A model generated the notes under the pieces. That model did not search any database and was not told where the DNA came from. It worked only from the letters and a program-made list of their open reading frames with translations. Both the position numbers and the translations under genes were made by a program. DNA of 64,000 nucleotides, taken from contig NZ_CVRP01000007.1 in assembly GCF_001261735.1 (NCBI RefSeq), positions 62,001 through 126,000 of the forward strand. The letters are read 5' to 3'. Positions within the stretch are counted from its first letter, which is position 1. Each line of letters starts with the position of its first letter. Origin of the DNA: Dysgonomonas sp. BGC7 (lineage in GTDB: Bacteria > Bacteroidota > Bacteroidia > Bacteroidales > Dysgonomonadaceae). Below, one piece after another: positions 17,320 to 26,222 of the stretch.

Positions 17320-18414
17320 ATGAAAATAAAAGAAATATTACACGCCATAGAGCTTATAGCTCCTATTCCTTTACAGGAAGGGTTCGATAATAGTGGAATT
17401 CAGATAGGAGATATAGGGCAGGAGGCTAAAGGTGCTGTTGTTTGTATCGATGTAACAGAAGCTGTGGTAGATGAGGCTATCGCTCTGGGTTGTAATCTGA
17501 TAATATCTCACCATCCATTGATGTTTAAGAGCCTTAAATCTCTCACCGGACGGAACTATATTGAGCGTTGTGTAATAAAGGCGTGTAAGCATGACATCGT
17601 TATTTATGCTGCACATACTAATCTGGATAATGCTCACCAAGGTATCAACCGTTATCTGGCAGAAATGCTCAACTTGCAGCATGTAAGGATATTGGAGCCG
17701 CAAAAAGAAAAATTGCTTAAGCTGGTTACTTTTGTTCCTTATTCCCATGCCGATTTAGTGAGAAGTACTCTGTTTGGTATTGGAGCCGGAAGTATAGGTA
17801 ATTACGATTGGTGCAGCTATAATATAAAAGGAGAAGGTACCTTTAGGGCAGGAGAAAATACAAACCCATTTGTAGGAGATAAAAACGAATTGCATACCGA
17901 GCCGGAAGTTCGTATAGAGATGGTACTGCCTGCATTTAAAAGAGGTGAGGCTTTACGTGCTTTGATCTCGGTACATCCTTATGAAGAGCCCGCATATGAC
18001 TTTTATGCTTTAGAAAATCTTTGGGAACAGGCCGGTAGTGGTGTTGTAGGCACTCTGCCCGAAGAGCTGGAAGAAGAAGACTTTTTGTATTTGCTGAAAG
18101 ATACATTTCACCTGAAAACGATACAGTATTCAGCATTGAGAGGGAAGCCCGTACGGGATGTCGCCTTGTGTAGTGGAAGTGGAGCATTTCTTATTCCTAA
18201 GGCAATCTCTTATAGTGCAGATGTGTTTATAACCGGAGAGGCAAAATATAACGACTACTATGATGTAGAGGATAAACTGCTTCTTGCTGTAGTGGGGCAT
18301 TATGAGTCCGAGATTTTTACAAAGAATATCTTTTTTGATATAATTTCAAAAAAATATCCTACCTTTGCGGTATATATGTCAGGGTTTGATGTAAATCCTG
18401 TCAACTATTTATAA
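17320..18414 (+). CDS. Nif3-like dinuclear metal centre protein (YbgI/YqfO family)
   Basis: About 364 residues from the ATG at 17320 (MKIKEILHAIE, the usual family start); the in-frame ATG at 17296 would add eight untypical residues. Metal ligands are visible in LIISHHPLMF (about 57-66), YAAHTNLDN (about 96-104) and VGHYESE near the end. The extra central domain (about 120-230, with VHPYEEPAYDFY) is the PII-like insertion of the long form. Proteins of this family form toroidal hexamers with two metals per subunit; the older label GTP cyclohydrolase I type 2 is not firmly established. The true substrate is unknown. Confidence 0.9.
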   Translation: MKIKEILHAIELIAPIPLQEGFDNSGIQIGDIGQEAKGAVVCIDVTEAVVDEAIALGCNLIISHHPLMFKSLKSLTGRNYIERCVIKACKHDIVIYAAHTNLDNAHQGINRYLAEMLNLQHVRILEPQKEKLLKLVTFVPYSHADLVRSTLFGIGAGSIGNYDWCSYNIKGEGTFRAGENTNPFVGDKNELHTEPEVRIEMVLPAFKRGEALRALISVHPYEEPAYDFYALENLWEQAGSGVVGTLPEELEEEDFLYLLKDTFHLKTIQYSALRGKPVRDVALCSGSGAFLIPKAISYSADVFITGEAKYNDYYDVEDKLLLAVVGHYESEIFTKNIFFDIISKKYPTFAVYMSGFDVNPVNYL

Positions 18415-18538
18415 ACAGAGGTGATTTACTCCCTGCGTTTATGGATGATGTAGTAAGAAGATAGTTCTTGAATAGCTATTTGATTACTGCATTTTTTTAT
18501 TATTAGGATTATAGTATAATAATTAAATATCAATAAGT

Positions 18539-19294
18539 ATGGCTAAAAAACAATCAGACAAAGAAATCGCAGTAGAGGATAAGCTGAAAACTCTTTATGC
18601 GCTGCAACAGAAGTTGTCAGAGATAGATAATATTAAGATTCTACGTGGAGAACTTCCTCTTGAGGTTGCAGACCTTGAAGATGAAATAATCGGCTTAGAA
18701 ACTCGTATAAAAAAATATGAGACTGAGCTGAAAGAGGCAGATACAGCTGTTTCTCATCAGAAACAAAAAGCTAAAGACAGTACATTGAAAATTGAGAAAT
18801 ATAAAGAGCAATTAGATAATGTGCGCAACAATAGAGAGTTTGATCATTTGAGTAAAGAAATTGAATTTGAAACTCTTGAGATAGAATTGTCCGAAAAACG
18901 TGTTCGTGAATTTACTCAGGAGTCAAAAAACTTAGGAGAGCAGGTTGAAAAAAGTAAAGCTTTTTTAGAAGATCGTTCAGCAGATTTAGCACAGAAAAAA
19001 GAAGAGCTTGATAGTATCGTCTCTGAGACCAAACAACAGGAAGAGCAGTTGAGAGAAGAAGTTAAGGGTATTGAGGCAGATGTAGAGCCTCGCTTATTGA
19101 CGGCATTCAAACGTATTCGTAAAAGTGCCCGTAATGGATTAGCTCTTGTTTGTATCGAACGTGGTGCATGTGGAGGTTGTTTCAATAAAATTCCACCACA
19201 AAAGCAAATGGATATAAAAATAGGGAAGAAGATTATAGTATGTGAATACTGTGGACGTATTATGATAGACCCGGAACTTATAGGTGCTGAATAA
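18539..19294 (+). CDS. Coiled-coil protein with C-terminal C4 zinc ribbon (DUF164 family)
   Basis: 251 residues. Residues 10-180 are a charged, heptad-rich coiled coil with almost no helix breakers. The C-terminus has CGGCFNKIPPQ (about 206-216) and CEYCGRIMIDPE (about 231-242), four cysteines forming a zinc ribbon. This is the CT398/DUF164 family, often placed beside Nif3 in Bacteroidetes; a nucleic acid role has been suggested for it but no activity is established. It sits 124 bases after nif3 and ends at a strong palindromic terminator. Confidence 0.88.
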   Translation: MAKKQSDKEIAVEDKLKTLYALQQKLSEIDNIKILRGELPLEVADLEDEIIGLETRIKKYETELKEADTAVSHQKQKAKDSTLKIEKYKEQLDNVRNNREFDHLSKEIEFETLEIELSEKRVREFTQESKNLGEQVEKSKAFLEDRSADLAQKKEELDSIVSETKQQEEQLREEVKGIEADVEPRLLTAFKRIRKSARNGLALVCIERGACGGCFNKIPPQKQMDIKIGKKIIVCEYCGRIMIDPELIGAE

Positions 19295-19318
19295 ATTATA
19301 ATTTTTCTAAAATAGATT

Positions 19319-19353
19319 ATAGCCGAAAAATATATTTTTCGGCTATTTTTTTT
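19319..19353 (+). terminator. Intrinsic terminator after the zinc-ribbon gene
   Basis: A perfect palindrome with arms ATAGCCGAAAAATA / TATTTTTCGGCTAT is followed by eight T. It ends the nif3 / zinc-ribbon transcription unit. Confidence 0.88.
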
Positions 19354-19518
19354 GCTTTTTATAATGAACTTTATTATATTGTTGTTCGTTTATCTTTATG
19401 TGAAATTGCAAAAAGGAAATTTTTTTGGATTTTGTAAAATATTAATATTCTTATTGTTAATTATTTATGATTTAAAAAGGAAAACTTTATTGTTTGTTGA
19501 TAAAATGATCTTGCAAAA

Positions 19519-19550
19519 TTTGTTTCATCTTTACTTATTCAGTAATATTG
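19519..19550 (+). promoter_or_regulatory. Predicted promoter of nrdJ
   Basis: TTTG at 19519-19522, 20 bases, then TAATATTG at 19543-19550, which matches the TAnnTTTG box except one base. The spacing is that of the Bacteroidetes housekeeping promoter. Transcription would begin about 50 bases before the nrdJ ATG. Confidence 0.5.
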
Positions 19551-19608
19551 CATGTAAATCTGAATACATAGACTTTGCAAGAATTAAAATATCTAAAATA
19601 TAATTTAA

Positions 19609-22158
19609 ATGGAACAGAATATTTACACTTTTGATGAAGCTTATAACGCTGCATTAGATTACTTTAACGGCGATGAATTAGCTGCTAAGGTATGGGTGAA
19701 TAAATATGCCTTGAAGGATGCCTCAGGGAAGATTTATGAGCGTTCACCTGAAGATATGCACTGGCGCTTGGCTAACGAAATAGGACGAGTTGAGTCTAAG
19801 TATAAAAATGGATTGACAAGCAAAGAGCTATATGACTTGTTCGATCATTTTAAATATATCGTACCACAAGGAAGTCCTATGACTGGGATTGGGAACGAAT
19901 TTCAGATAGCCTCACTATCTAACTGTTTTGTTATTGGTCTTGATGGACCCTCCGATTCTTATGGTGCAATTATACGCATAGATGAAGAGCAGGTGCAGTT
20001 AATGAAGCGTCGTGGAGGTGTAGGACATGATTTGTCTCATATTCGTCCAAAAGGTTCTCCTGTTAAGAACTCAGCGTTGACTTCTACGGGCTTAGTTCCT
20101 TTCATGGAGAGATATTCTAACTCTACGCGAGAAGTGGCTCAGGATGGTCGCCGTGGTGCATTGATGTTGAGTGTAAGTATTAAACATCCCGATTCAGAGT
20201 CTTTCATCGATGCCAAGATGGTGGAAGGGAAAGTAACAGGTGCAAATGTTTCCGTAAGGGTAGATGATACCTTTATGCAAGCCGTTGTCGATAGTTCTGT
20301 ATATACTCAGCAATATCCCATCGATTCAAAGAAGCCTACAACTGTAAAAGATATTGATGCTACTCAACTTTGGCGAAAAATTGTACATAATGCATGGAAA
20401 TCGGCAGAGCCGGGAGTCCTATTTTGGGATACGATAATAAAAGAGTCTGTTCCGGATTGTTATGCTGATCTTGGATTCAGAACAATATCAACTAACCCTT
20501 GTGGCGAGATACCTCTTTGTCCGTATGATAGTTGTCGTTTGTTGGCGATCAATCTATATTCTTATGTAGTCAATCCGTTTAAAAAAGATGCTTATTTTGA
20601 CTTTGAGTTATTCAAAAAGCATGTAGCGCTGGCTCAGCGTATAATGGATGATATTATTGATCTTGAGACAGAGAAAATAGATAAAATCTTGTCAAAAATA
20701 GATGAAGATCCTGAAACGGATGAGGTGAGATGGCCGGAAAGACACCTTTGGGAAAAGATTCGTAAAAAGACATTGCAAGGTCGTCGTACAGGAGTTGGTA
20801 TTACTGCCGAGGGAGATATGATTGCTGCTATGGGCTTTCGTTATGGTACTGAAGAAGCTACTGCGTTTGCTGAAGAAGTACATCGTGTATTGGCTTTGGC
20901 TGCTTACCGATCGTCTGTAGACTTGGCTAAGGAACGGGGTGCTTTTGAAATATTCGATTTCAAACGCGAGAAAGACAATCCTTTCATTAATCGTTTGGCC
21001 GAGGCCGATCCTCAACTGCTGAAAGATATGGAGAAATATGGACGTCGAAATATTGCATGTCTTACAGTTGCTCCTACCGGAACTACCAGTTTGATGACTC
21101 AGTCTACATCAGGTATCGAGCCTGTCTTTATGCCTGTATATAAGCGTCGCCGTAAGGTAAATCCCAACGATAAGGAAGTGCGGGTTGATTTTGTGGATGA
21201 GAATGGCGATTCGTGGGAAGAGTATATTGTATTCCATCACAAATTTGTGACTTGGATGGAAAGTAAAGGATACCCGACATCTAAAAAATACACCAACGAA
21301 GAAGTGGAAACCATGGTTGCAGAATCTCCATACTACAAAGCTACATCTAATGATGTTGATTGGTTGGAGAAAGTAAAGATGCAAGGGCGTATCCAAAAAT
21401 GGGTAGACCATTCTATTAGTGTAACGATAAACTTACCTGCCGATGTCTCGGAAGACTTAGTGAATGACCTTTATATAGAAGCGTGGAAGAGTGGATGTAA
21501 AGGTTGTACCGTTTATCGTGATGGTTCGCGTGCAGGCGTACTTGTTGCTGCTGATGATAAATCTAAGAAAGAAGAAGATAATTGCGATGACTGCTATGAA
21601 CGTCCGGCCATAGTGCCTACACGTCCTCGTGAATTGGAAGCTGACGTTATTAAATTCCAGAATAATAAAGAAAAGTGGATTGCTTTTATCGGGCTGTTGG
21701 ATGGTCGTCCATATGAGGTCTTTACCGGTATTGCAGATGACGATGAAGGACTTGTCTTACCTAAGAATGTAAATCATGGTGCCATTATCAAGACTGTAAA
21801 TGATGAAGGTGAGCGCTCATATGACTTCCAGTTTAAGAATAAGAGAGGCTATAAAACAACAATAGAAGGACTGAATGATAAATTCAATCCGGAATTTTGG
21901 AACTATGCTAAACTTATCTCTGGAGTACTTCGTTATGGTATGCCTATAGATCAGGTAGTTAAATTGGTGCAAGGACTCGAACTGAATAGTGAGACAATCA
22001 ACACATGGAAGAATGGTGTTGAACGGGCGCTGAAAAAATACCTGCCTAACGAAACCGAGGCTAAAGGACAGAAATGTCCGGTGTGTGGTCTCGAAACGTT
22101 GATATATCAGGAAGGGTGTATGAAGTGTACCAATTGTGGAGCATCTAAATGCGGATAA
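19609..22158 (+). CDS. nrdJ: Adenosylcobalamin-dependent (class II) ribonucleotide reductase
   Basis: 849 residues. STNPCGEIPLCPYDSC around residue 298 contains the thiyl-radical cysteine and the active-site NPCGEIPL motif; APTGTTSLM near residue 490 is the phosphate-binding loop. The C-terminus has CPVCGLETLIYQEGCMKCTNC-type cysteines, the redox-active/zinc-ribbon tail of class II enzymes. It reduces ribonucleotides to deoxyribonucleotides without needing oxygen, in the cytoplasm, using coenzyme B12. It is monocistronic: own promoter upstream and hairpin directly downstream. Confidence 0.95.
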   Translation: MEQNIYTFDEAYNAALDYFNGDELAAKVWVNKYALKDASGKIYERSPEDMHWRLANEIGRVESKYKNGLTSKELYDLFDHFKYIVPQGSPMTGIGNEFQIASLSNCFVIGLDGPSDSYGAIIRIDEEQVQLMKRRGGVGHDLSHIRPKGSPVKNSALTSTGLVPFMERYSNSTREVAQDGRRGALMLSVSIKHPDSESFIDAKMVEGKVTGANVSVRVDDTFMQAVVDSSVYTQQYPIDSKKPTTVKDIDATQLWRKIVHNAWKSAEPGVLFWDTIIKESVPDCYADLGFRTISTNPCGEIPLCPYDSCRLLAINLYSYVVNPFKKDAYFDFELFKKHVALAQRIMDDIIDLETEKIDKILSKIDEDPETDEVRWPERHLWEKIRKKTLQGRRTGVGITAEGDMIAAMGFRYGTEEATAFAEEVHRVLALAAYRSSVDLAKERGAFEIFDFKREKDNPFINRLAEADPQLLKDMEKYGRRNIACLTVAPTGTTSLMTQSTSGIEPVFMPVYKRRRKVNPNDKEVRVDFVDENGDSWEEYIVFHHKFVTWMESKGYPTSKKYTNEEVETMVAESPYYKATSNDVDWLEKVKMQGRIQKWVDHSISVTINLPADVSEDLVNDLYIEAWKSGCKGCTVYRDGSRAGVLVAADDKSKKEEDNCDDCYERPAIVPTRPRELEADVIKFQNNKEKWIAFIGLLDGRPYEVFTGIADDDEGLVLPKNVNHGAIIKTVNDEGERSYDFQFKNKRGYKTTIEGLNDKFNPEFWNYAKLISGVLRYGMPIDQVVKLVQGLELNSETINTWKNGVERALKKYLPNETEAKGQKCPVCGLETLIYQEGCMKCTNCGASKCG

Positions 22159-22184
22159 TGTAATACAAATATTATGATATGAGT

Positions 22185-22212
22185 GGGAGTGGCTTTTGTC
22201 ACTCCCGCTTTT
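22185..22212 (+). terminator. Hairpin terminator of nrdJ, overlapping the next promoter
   Basis: GGGAGTG-N8-CACTCCC followed by GCTTTTGTCTT. The loop contains the TTTG that could serve as -33 box of the next gene, so terminator and promoter share bases. Confidence 0.65.
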
Positions 22213-22224
22213 GTCTTATCTTTG
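22195..22224 (+). promoter_or_regulatory. Predicted promoter of the PNPOx-like gene
   Basis: TTTG at 22195-22198, 18 bases, then TATCTTTG at 22217-22224, a perfect -7 box. The start of transcription would fall near 22231, which rules out the in-frame ATG at 22183 as the gene's start. Confidence 0.55.
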
Positions 22225-22251
22225 TCGCAAATATTAAAAAGCCGAGACACT

Positions 22252-22755
22252 ATGATGACAGTAACTGTAGAAGAGCGACACCTTATAGAAGAGATCATAT
22301 CTAAGAACAAGGTCTGCTATGTAGGGATGATTACCACAGAGGGATTACCTTATGTCATTCCTATGAATTTTGGGTATAAAAACGATGTTCTGTTTTTGCA
22401 TTCGGCTCAGGAGGGCAATAGTGTTACTTCGTTGGAGAACAACCCAAATGTATGTATAACCTTCTGTACCGAGCCTACTCTTACTTATCAGAATGAAGAG
22501 GTCGCATGTAGCTACCGCATGAAGGGTAGTAGTGTTATCTGTAGAGGTAAAGTCGTATTTGAAGAAGATTTCGACAAAAAGGTCGAAGCCTTGAATATTA
22601 TAATGAAACAATATACAGACAGGTCTTTTACTTACTCTGTTCCGGCTGTAAATAATGTAAGGGTATGGAAAGTCGAAATAGAAGATATTTCTACCAAGGT
22701 GTTTGGTGTTCCTCACCCCAATTCTCGCAATTATAAGGATAAGCTAGAGTTTTAG
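22252..22755 (+). CDS. Pyridoxamine 5'-phosphate oxidase-like flavin-binding protein
   Basis: 167 residues from the ATG at 22252 (a second ATG follows directly at 22255). An in-frame ATG at 22183 lies inside the preceding terminator hairpin and upstream of the promoter, so it is rejected. LIEEIISKNKVCYVGM and GLPYVIPMNFGYKNDVLFLH (about residues 28-55) followed by SYRMKGSSVICRGKVVF are typical of the small split-barrel PNPOx-like family that binds FMN or a related cofactor, related to NimA nitroimidazole-resistance proteins. The exact reaction is unknown. Confidence 0.82.
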   Translation: MMTVTVEERHLIEEIISKNKVCYVGMITTEGLPYVIPMNFGYKNDVLFLHSAQEGNSVTSLENNPNVCITFCTEPTLTYQNEEVACSYRMKGSSVICRGKVVFEEDFDKKVEALNIIMKQYTDRSFTYSVPAVNNVRVWKVEIEDISTKVFGVPHPNSRNYKDKLEF

Positions 22756-22767
22756 GCCTGTGTTTTA

Positions 22768-23328
22768 TTATGTCAAATGATTTATAGCCAGATATTTCCA
22801 GAGAGGAGCTGCTTGGACAGCCTGTTTGATACCGTCTTTGCTAAGTAACTCGATCAACTCCTTCAGTGTTAGTAAGTGAACTGTAATATCCTCAGTAGCT
22901 TCCAAATTTTGTTCTGAAACTTTTTCTACATCGGTGGCTACAAAGCAATAAGTCATATTAGTATGCGTACCCGGATTGACCGAAAATTCCGAAAATAGTT
23001 CCCAGTTACCCTTACTGTAACCTGTTTCTTCGAGCAATTCACGTTTGGCAGATACAAGAGGTGATTCGTCTTCTTTCTCACAGACTCCTGCGCATAGTTC
23101 CATTGCTGTATAGCCTAGGCCATGTCTGTATTGTCGTATAAGAACAAACTCCTTATCCTTAGTAATGGCAATAATGTTTACCCAATCAGGATAGTCAAGG
23201 ATGTAATAGTCCGGTATTTCATTTCCATTCGGAAGTTGCACATGTTCTCTGCGAATAGTTAACCATGGTTCTTGAAACAAGTACTCACTTTTTAGTACTT
23301 TCCATGCTTTATCATCTTTTTTTGTCAT
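22768..23328 (-). CDS. Nudix hydrolase, ADP-ribose pyrophosphatase-like
   Basis: 186 residues. The Nudix box is visible around residues 99-121 (GVCEKEDESPLVSAKRELLE then ETGY), with the REXXEEXG core intact and one extra residue between the first glycine and glutamate. IRQYRHGLGYTAMELCAG just before it is the pattern of ADP-ribose/NDP-sugar pyrophosphatases. It hydrolyses a nucleoside diphosphate linked to another moiety. A copy of the repeated bipartite element lies only 27 bases upstream of its start. Confidence 0.85.
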   Translation of the reverse strand: MTKKDDKAWKVLKSEYLFQEPWLTIRREHVQLPNGNEIPDYYILDYPDWVNIIAITKDKEFVLIRQYRHGLGYTAMELCAGVCEKEDESPLVSAKRELLEETGYSKGNWELFSEFSVNPGTHTNMTYCFVATDVEKVSEQNLEATEDITVHLLTLKELIELLSKDGIKQAVQAAPLWKYLAINHLT

Positions 23329-23355
23329 TCTATATTTATTTTCAAGGTAATTTGA

Positions 23356-23454
23356 TTTTAACTAAAAAGTAACGAAAGTAACATTTTCATATAGTTTTTG
23401 TTATGTTGCATTTCTTCTTTTCCTTCAGTCTTGTTCTATATAGTATATAGATAA
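23356..23454 (+). repeat. Repeated bipartite intergenic element, copy D
   Basis: TTTTAACTAAAA at 23356-23367, then AGTAACGAAAGTAAC in the place where other copies have CTGACAAAGTTGTACA, then TATAGATAA at 23446-23454. The GTAC core is not conserved, so this is the most divergent copy. It lies between two minus-strand genes, upstream of the Nudix gene, in the same relative orientation as the others. Confidence 0.5.
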
Positions 23455-23462
23455 TCGAATCC

Positions 23463-24275
23463 TTATTTCTCTAATACGACCATATCCATCACTACTTTTT
23501 GTATAGGTTTGTCTCTGCCGTTTGTTTCTACATTTTGTATTTTGTCTACCACATCCATTCCTTCTATAACTTCACCAAATACTGTATATTCACCATCCAA
23601 AAAAGGTGTACCTCCCTTCGTTTTGTAAAACTCGCGCTGACTTTCGCTATATCTTGTTTCAGCTTTTCTGCTTTCCGCTTCTTTGATAGCCTGTGCCTGC
23701 CACTCGTTTCTTAGTTCCGTGATTTTCTCTTTATTACCTTCTTTGTACAATGTCTTTATCACCTCTTTGTTGTCAGATTGTATGTCGTTGTAAATTTGCT
23801 GTTTCAATCGTTCGAAACGTTTTTTCTCTAGGTTGTTTAATTCTTCATCAAATATTAGTTCACCCGTTACGATGTAGAATTGCGATATGCTGGAAGCCTT
23901 TGTCGGATTTTCCGAATCGCCCCATCTTGCAGCAGCTAGTGCTCCACGTTTGTGATAATAGAGGGGGAATTTTATTTCGGCAGAGATTGTGTCTCCTATC
24001 GTCTTTTCTTCAGACAGAGAGTCGGCATCATTTTTCGTTCTTAGATCACCTCCCTGTATCATAAAATCTTTTATAACCCGATGGAATATTAAATCTTTGT
24101 AAAAACCTTCTTCGGCTTTCTTTAGGAAATTATCCCTGTGTATTGGTGTTTTGTTATACAGTCTTACTTTAATGTTTCCATAGTTTGTTTTAATCAGTAC
24201 TATAGGATCTTTGGGTTTGTTGCTACACATAGTTGTTAATAATATTATAGGGAGTATAATCCACAAATTTCTCAT
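23463..24275 (-). CDS. Cyclophilin-type peptidyl-prolyl isomerase, lipoprotein
   Basis: 270 residues. The N-terminus is a lipoprotein signal with the lipidated cysteine at position 17 (LLTTMCSNK). The cyclophilin fold follows, with VRLYNKTPIHRDNF, FHRVIKDFMIQGGD (about 62-75) and, after an insertion of about 80 charged residues, FGEVIEGMDVVDKIQNV. The insertion carries the second half of the fold apart, as in other Bacteroidetes periplasmic cyclophilins. It isomerises prolyl bonds of exported proteins, probably attached to the outer or inner membrane facing the periplasm. Copy A of the repeated element is 80 bases upstream. Confidence 0.9.
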   Translation of the reverse strand: MRNLWIILPIILLTTMCSNKPKDPIVLIKTNYGNIKVRLYNKTPIHRDNFLKKAEEGFYKDLIFHRVIKDFMIQGGDLRTKNDADSLSEEKTIGDTISAEIKFPLYYHKRGALAAARWGDSENPTKASSISQFYIVTGELIFDEELNNLEKKRFERLKQQIYNDIQSDNKEVIKTLYKEGNKEKITELRNEWQAQAIKEAESRKAETRYSESQREFYKTKGGTPFLDGEYTVFGEVIEGMDVVDKIQNVETNGRDKPIQKVVMDMVVLEK

Positions 24276-24355
24276 AATTGATATCTTTAAATAGATAGCA
24301 AATGTAATTCTTTTTTGGGTGAAACAATCGTTTTACCGATTCCTGTAAAATACAA

Positions 24356-24487
24356 TTTTAACTAAAACCTGACAAACTTGTACACTATTTTCCTCATTTA
24401 ATTAATTATTCAATCCTCTTAGCTTCGCTTAAGCCTCCCTTCGTCAGGAGGGCTTTTATAGATAAACTTTTATTACCCTTATGGTAA
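24356..24487 (+). repeat. Repeated bipartite intergenic element, copy A
   Basis: TTTTAACTAAAA (24356-24367), CCTGACAAACT, TGTACA (24379-24384), a 72-base spacer with a small hairpin, then TATAGATAAACTTTT (from 24457) and TTACCCTTATGGTAA, itself an inverted repeat TTACC/GGTAA. The second block is almost the same as in copy B. Read toward the cyclophilin gene on the minus strand it is TGTACAAGTTTGTCAGG then TTTTAGTTAAAA. Confidence 0.68.
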
Positions 24488-24746
24488 GCAACAGGTGATT
24501 TGCATTGTACTTTGTGTTTCTTTTCCTTTGTTGCAGGAAATAATAAATGTACAACACATAATCAGTGTATAGATTCTGTAAAACTCTGTGTTTGTTTCAT
24601 GGTTTTTATTTTTTAGTGAAAGTAATATGTTTTATTAAAGGTTTAATAACTCTTTTTTCCATAACCATTAACAAACTATTTTTATAGAATAGCTTTGACA
24701 TGTCTATCTTTATATCTTTCAAAAGAATTGTATTATAGAATAACAC

Positions 24747-24777
24747 TTTTATTATTTCGTAAAATATACTAGATTTG
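24747..24777 (+). promoter_or_regulatory. Predicted promoter of pyrH
   Basis: TTTT at 24747-24750, 19 bases, then TAGATTTG at 24770-24777, a perfect -7 box. It would give a leader of about 105 bases. Confidence 0.5.
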
Positions 24778-24810
24778 CATTATATAAACAGAAGTCAAAT
24801 TCTAATCGTC

Positions 24811-24853
24811 TACACCTAGGTTACAACTTGCGTTGACATTTGGTTTAGGTGTA
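24811..24853 (+). promoter_or_regulatory. Leader inverted repeat before pyrH
   Basis: TACACCTA (24811-24818) and TAGGTGTA (24846-24853) are a perfect 8-base inverted repeat in the predicted mRNA leader, 38 bases before the GTG start. It has no T-run, so it is not an intrinsic terminator. It could be an RNA control element or a protein site. Confidence 0.4.
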
Positions 24854-24890
24854 AAACAAATAGTTTTACGAACTTTAAAAACGAAATATA

Positions 24891-25598
24891 GTGAAATACG
24901 GAAGAATACTACTCAAGCTCAGTGGAGAATCCCTGATGGGAGGACAACAATATGGAATAGATGTAAATCGCCTTAACGAATATGCTACTCAAATAAAAAC
25001 AGTTGTGGATATGGGTGTGCAAGTGAGTATCGTTATTGGAGGAGGAAATATCTTTCGTGGGCTTAGTGGAGCTTCTAAAGGCTATGATAGAGTAAAAGGC
25101 GATCAGATGGGAATGCTGGCAACCGTAATCAATAGTCTGGCTCTAAGCTCGGCTTTGGTTGCAATCGGGCAAAAAGCAAGAGTGCTTACAGCCATCCGCA
25201 TGGAGCCTATTGGTGAAATATATAGTAAATGGAAGGCAATAGAAGCCATGGAAAATGGAGAAGTTGCTATTCTGTCTTGTGGTACAGGTAATCCGTTTTT
25301 TACTACCGATACGGGCTCTTCGCTTCGTGGAGTTGAGATAGAGGCCGATGCTATGCTTAAGGGTACGCGTGTAGATGGTATTTATACAGCCGATCCGGAG
25401 AAAGATCCTACAGCTACAAAATTTGATACTATTTCTTACGATGAAGTTTATAGTCGAGGGTTGAAAGTGATGGATATGACAGCAACGGTAATGTGTAAAG
25501 AAAATAATTTGCCTATTGTTGTTTTTGATATGGATACTCCCGGCAACTTAGAAAGGTTGATGAAAGGAGAGAACATCGGTACATATGTACATGCATAA
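24891..25598 (+). CDS. pyrH: UMP kinase
   Basis: 235 residues from a GTG start (MKYGRILLKLSGESLMG). KLSGESL, IVIGGGNIFRG (about 45-55) and GTGNPFFTTDTGSSLRG (about 131-147) are the amino-acid-kinase motifs of bacterial UMP kinase. It phosphorylates UMP to UDP, is hexameric and cytoplasmic, and is usually essential. It is followed by frr after 39 bases, a widespread pairing. The GTG start and the structured leader suggest moderated translation. Confidence 0.96.
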   Translation: MKYGRILLKLSGESLMGGQQYGIDVNRLNEYATQIKTVVDMGVQVSIVIGGGNIFRGLSGASKGYDRVKGDQMGMLATVINSLALSSALVAIGQKARVLTAIRMEPIGEIYSKWKAIEAMENGEVAILSCGTGNPFFTTDTGSSLRGVEIEADAMLKGTRVDGIYTADPEKDPTATKFDTISYDEVYSRGLKVMDMTATVMCKENNLPIVVFDMDTPGNLERLMKGENIGTYVHA

Positions 25599-25637
25599 AA
25601 TAAAAAACTAGAAATATTAATATAAAGTCTACTAAAA

Positions 25638-26201
25638 ATGGCAGCAGACCTAAAACAAATTGAACAAAAGGCAGAAGCGAAAATGCAATCATCTGTCGAA
25701 TTCTTGGATGAAACATTGGTGCGCATACGCGCAGGCAAAGCCAATCCACACATCCTTGATGGTATTAAATTAGAATATTACGGAACTATTACTCCTCTGA
25801 GTGGTGTAGCAGCTATCAATACACCCGATGCCCGAACTATAATTATTCAGCCATGGGAAAAACAGATGATAAAAGAGGTTGAAAAAGCTATATTGAATTC
25901 TGATGTGGGCATCACACCGGACAACAATGGAGAGGTTATTCGTCTTACTATACCTCCGCTTACAGAAGAGCGCCGCAAGCAGCTAGTGAAGCAGGCTAAA
26001 CAAGAGGCTGAAGATGCAAAAGTAAGCATACGCAATGCTCGCCGTGATGCAATAGACTCTATTAAAAAGTCTGTGAAAGACGGTGTTGCCGAAGATGTGG
26101 CAAAAGACGCAGAAAACAATATGCAAAAAGTTCATGATAAATATATCAAGAAAATAGATGAAGTTTTTGCTGCAAAAGAAAAAGAAATATTGACAGTATA
26201 A
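25638..26201 (+). CDS. frr: Ribosome recycling factor
   Basis: 187 residues, matching the usual 185. [29 protein letters not shown]-like segments (about 29-55) and [13 protein letters not shown] (about 107-119) are diagnostic. With EF-G it splits the post-termination ribosome. It is co-oriented with pyrH and precedes rsgA, so three translation or nucleotide genes form one cluster. Confidence 0.97.
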   Translation: MAADLKQIEQKAEAKMQSSVEFLDETLVRIRAGKANPHILDGIKLEYYGTITPLSGVAAINTPDARTIIIQPWEKQMIKEVEKAILNSDVGITPDNNGEVIRLTIPPLTEERRKQLVKQAKQEAEDAKVSIRNARRDAIDSIKKSVKDGVAEDVAKDAENNMQKVHDKYIKKIDEVFAAKEKEILTV

Positions 26202-26222
26202 AGCAATATACCAATGGATTAT

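Larger units (their letters stand above)
19295..19608. other. Intergenic region before the ribonucleotide reductase gene
   Basis: 314 bases. It holds the terminator at 19319-19353 and a promoter at 19519-19550. An 83-codon open frame at 19352-19603 is AT-rich, has no family likeness and begins inside the terminator T-run, so it is not called. No cobalamin riboswitch-like structure was noticed although the downstream enzyme needs adenosylcobalamin. Confidence 0.5.
24276..24890. other. 615-base divergent intergenic region before pyrH
   Basis: No credible gene. From left to right it contains copy A of the bipartite element (24356-24487) with a CCTCC/GGAGG hairpin (24431-24455) in its spacer, an AT-rich middle with nothing recognised, a pyrH promoter (24747-24777) and a leader hairpin (24811-24853). 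Confidence 0.5.

Noticed and set aside
19352-19603. 83-codon open frame before nrdJ
   Set aside because: Begins in the T-run of a terminator, covers the predicted nrdJ promoter, and its composition is that of AT-rich intergenic DNA; no family likeness.
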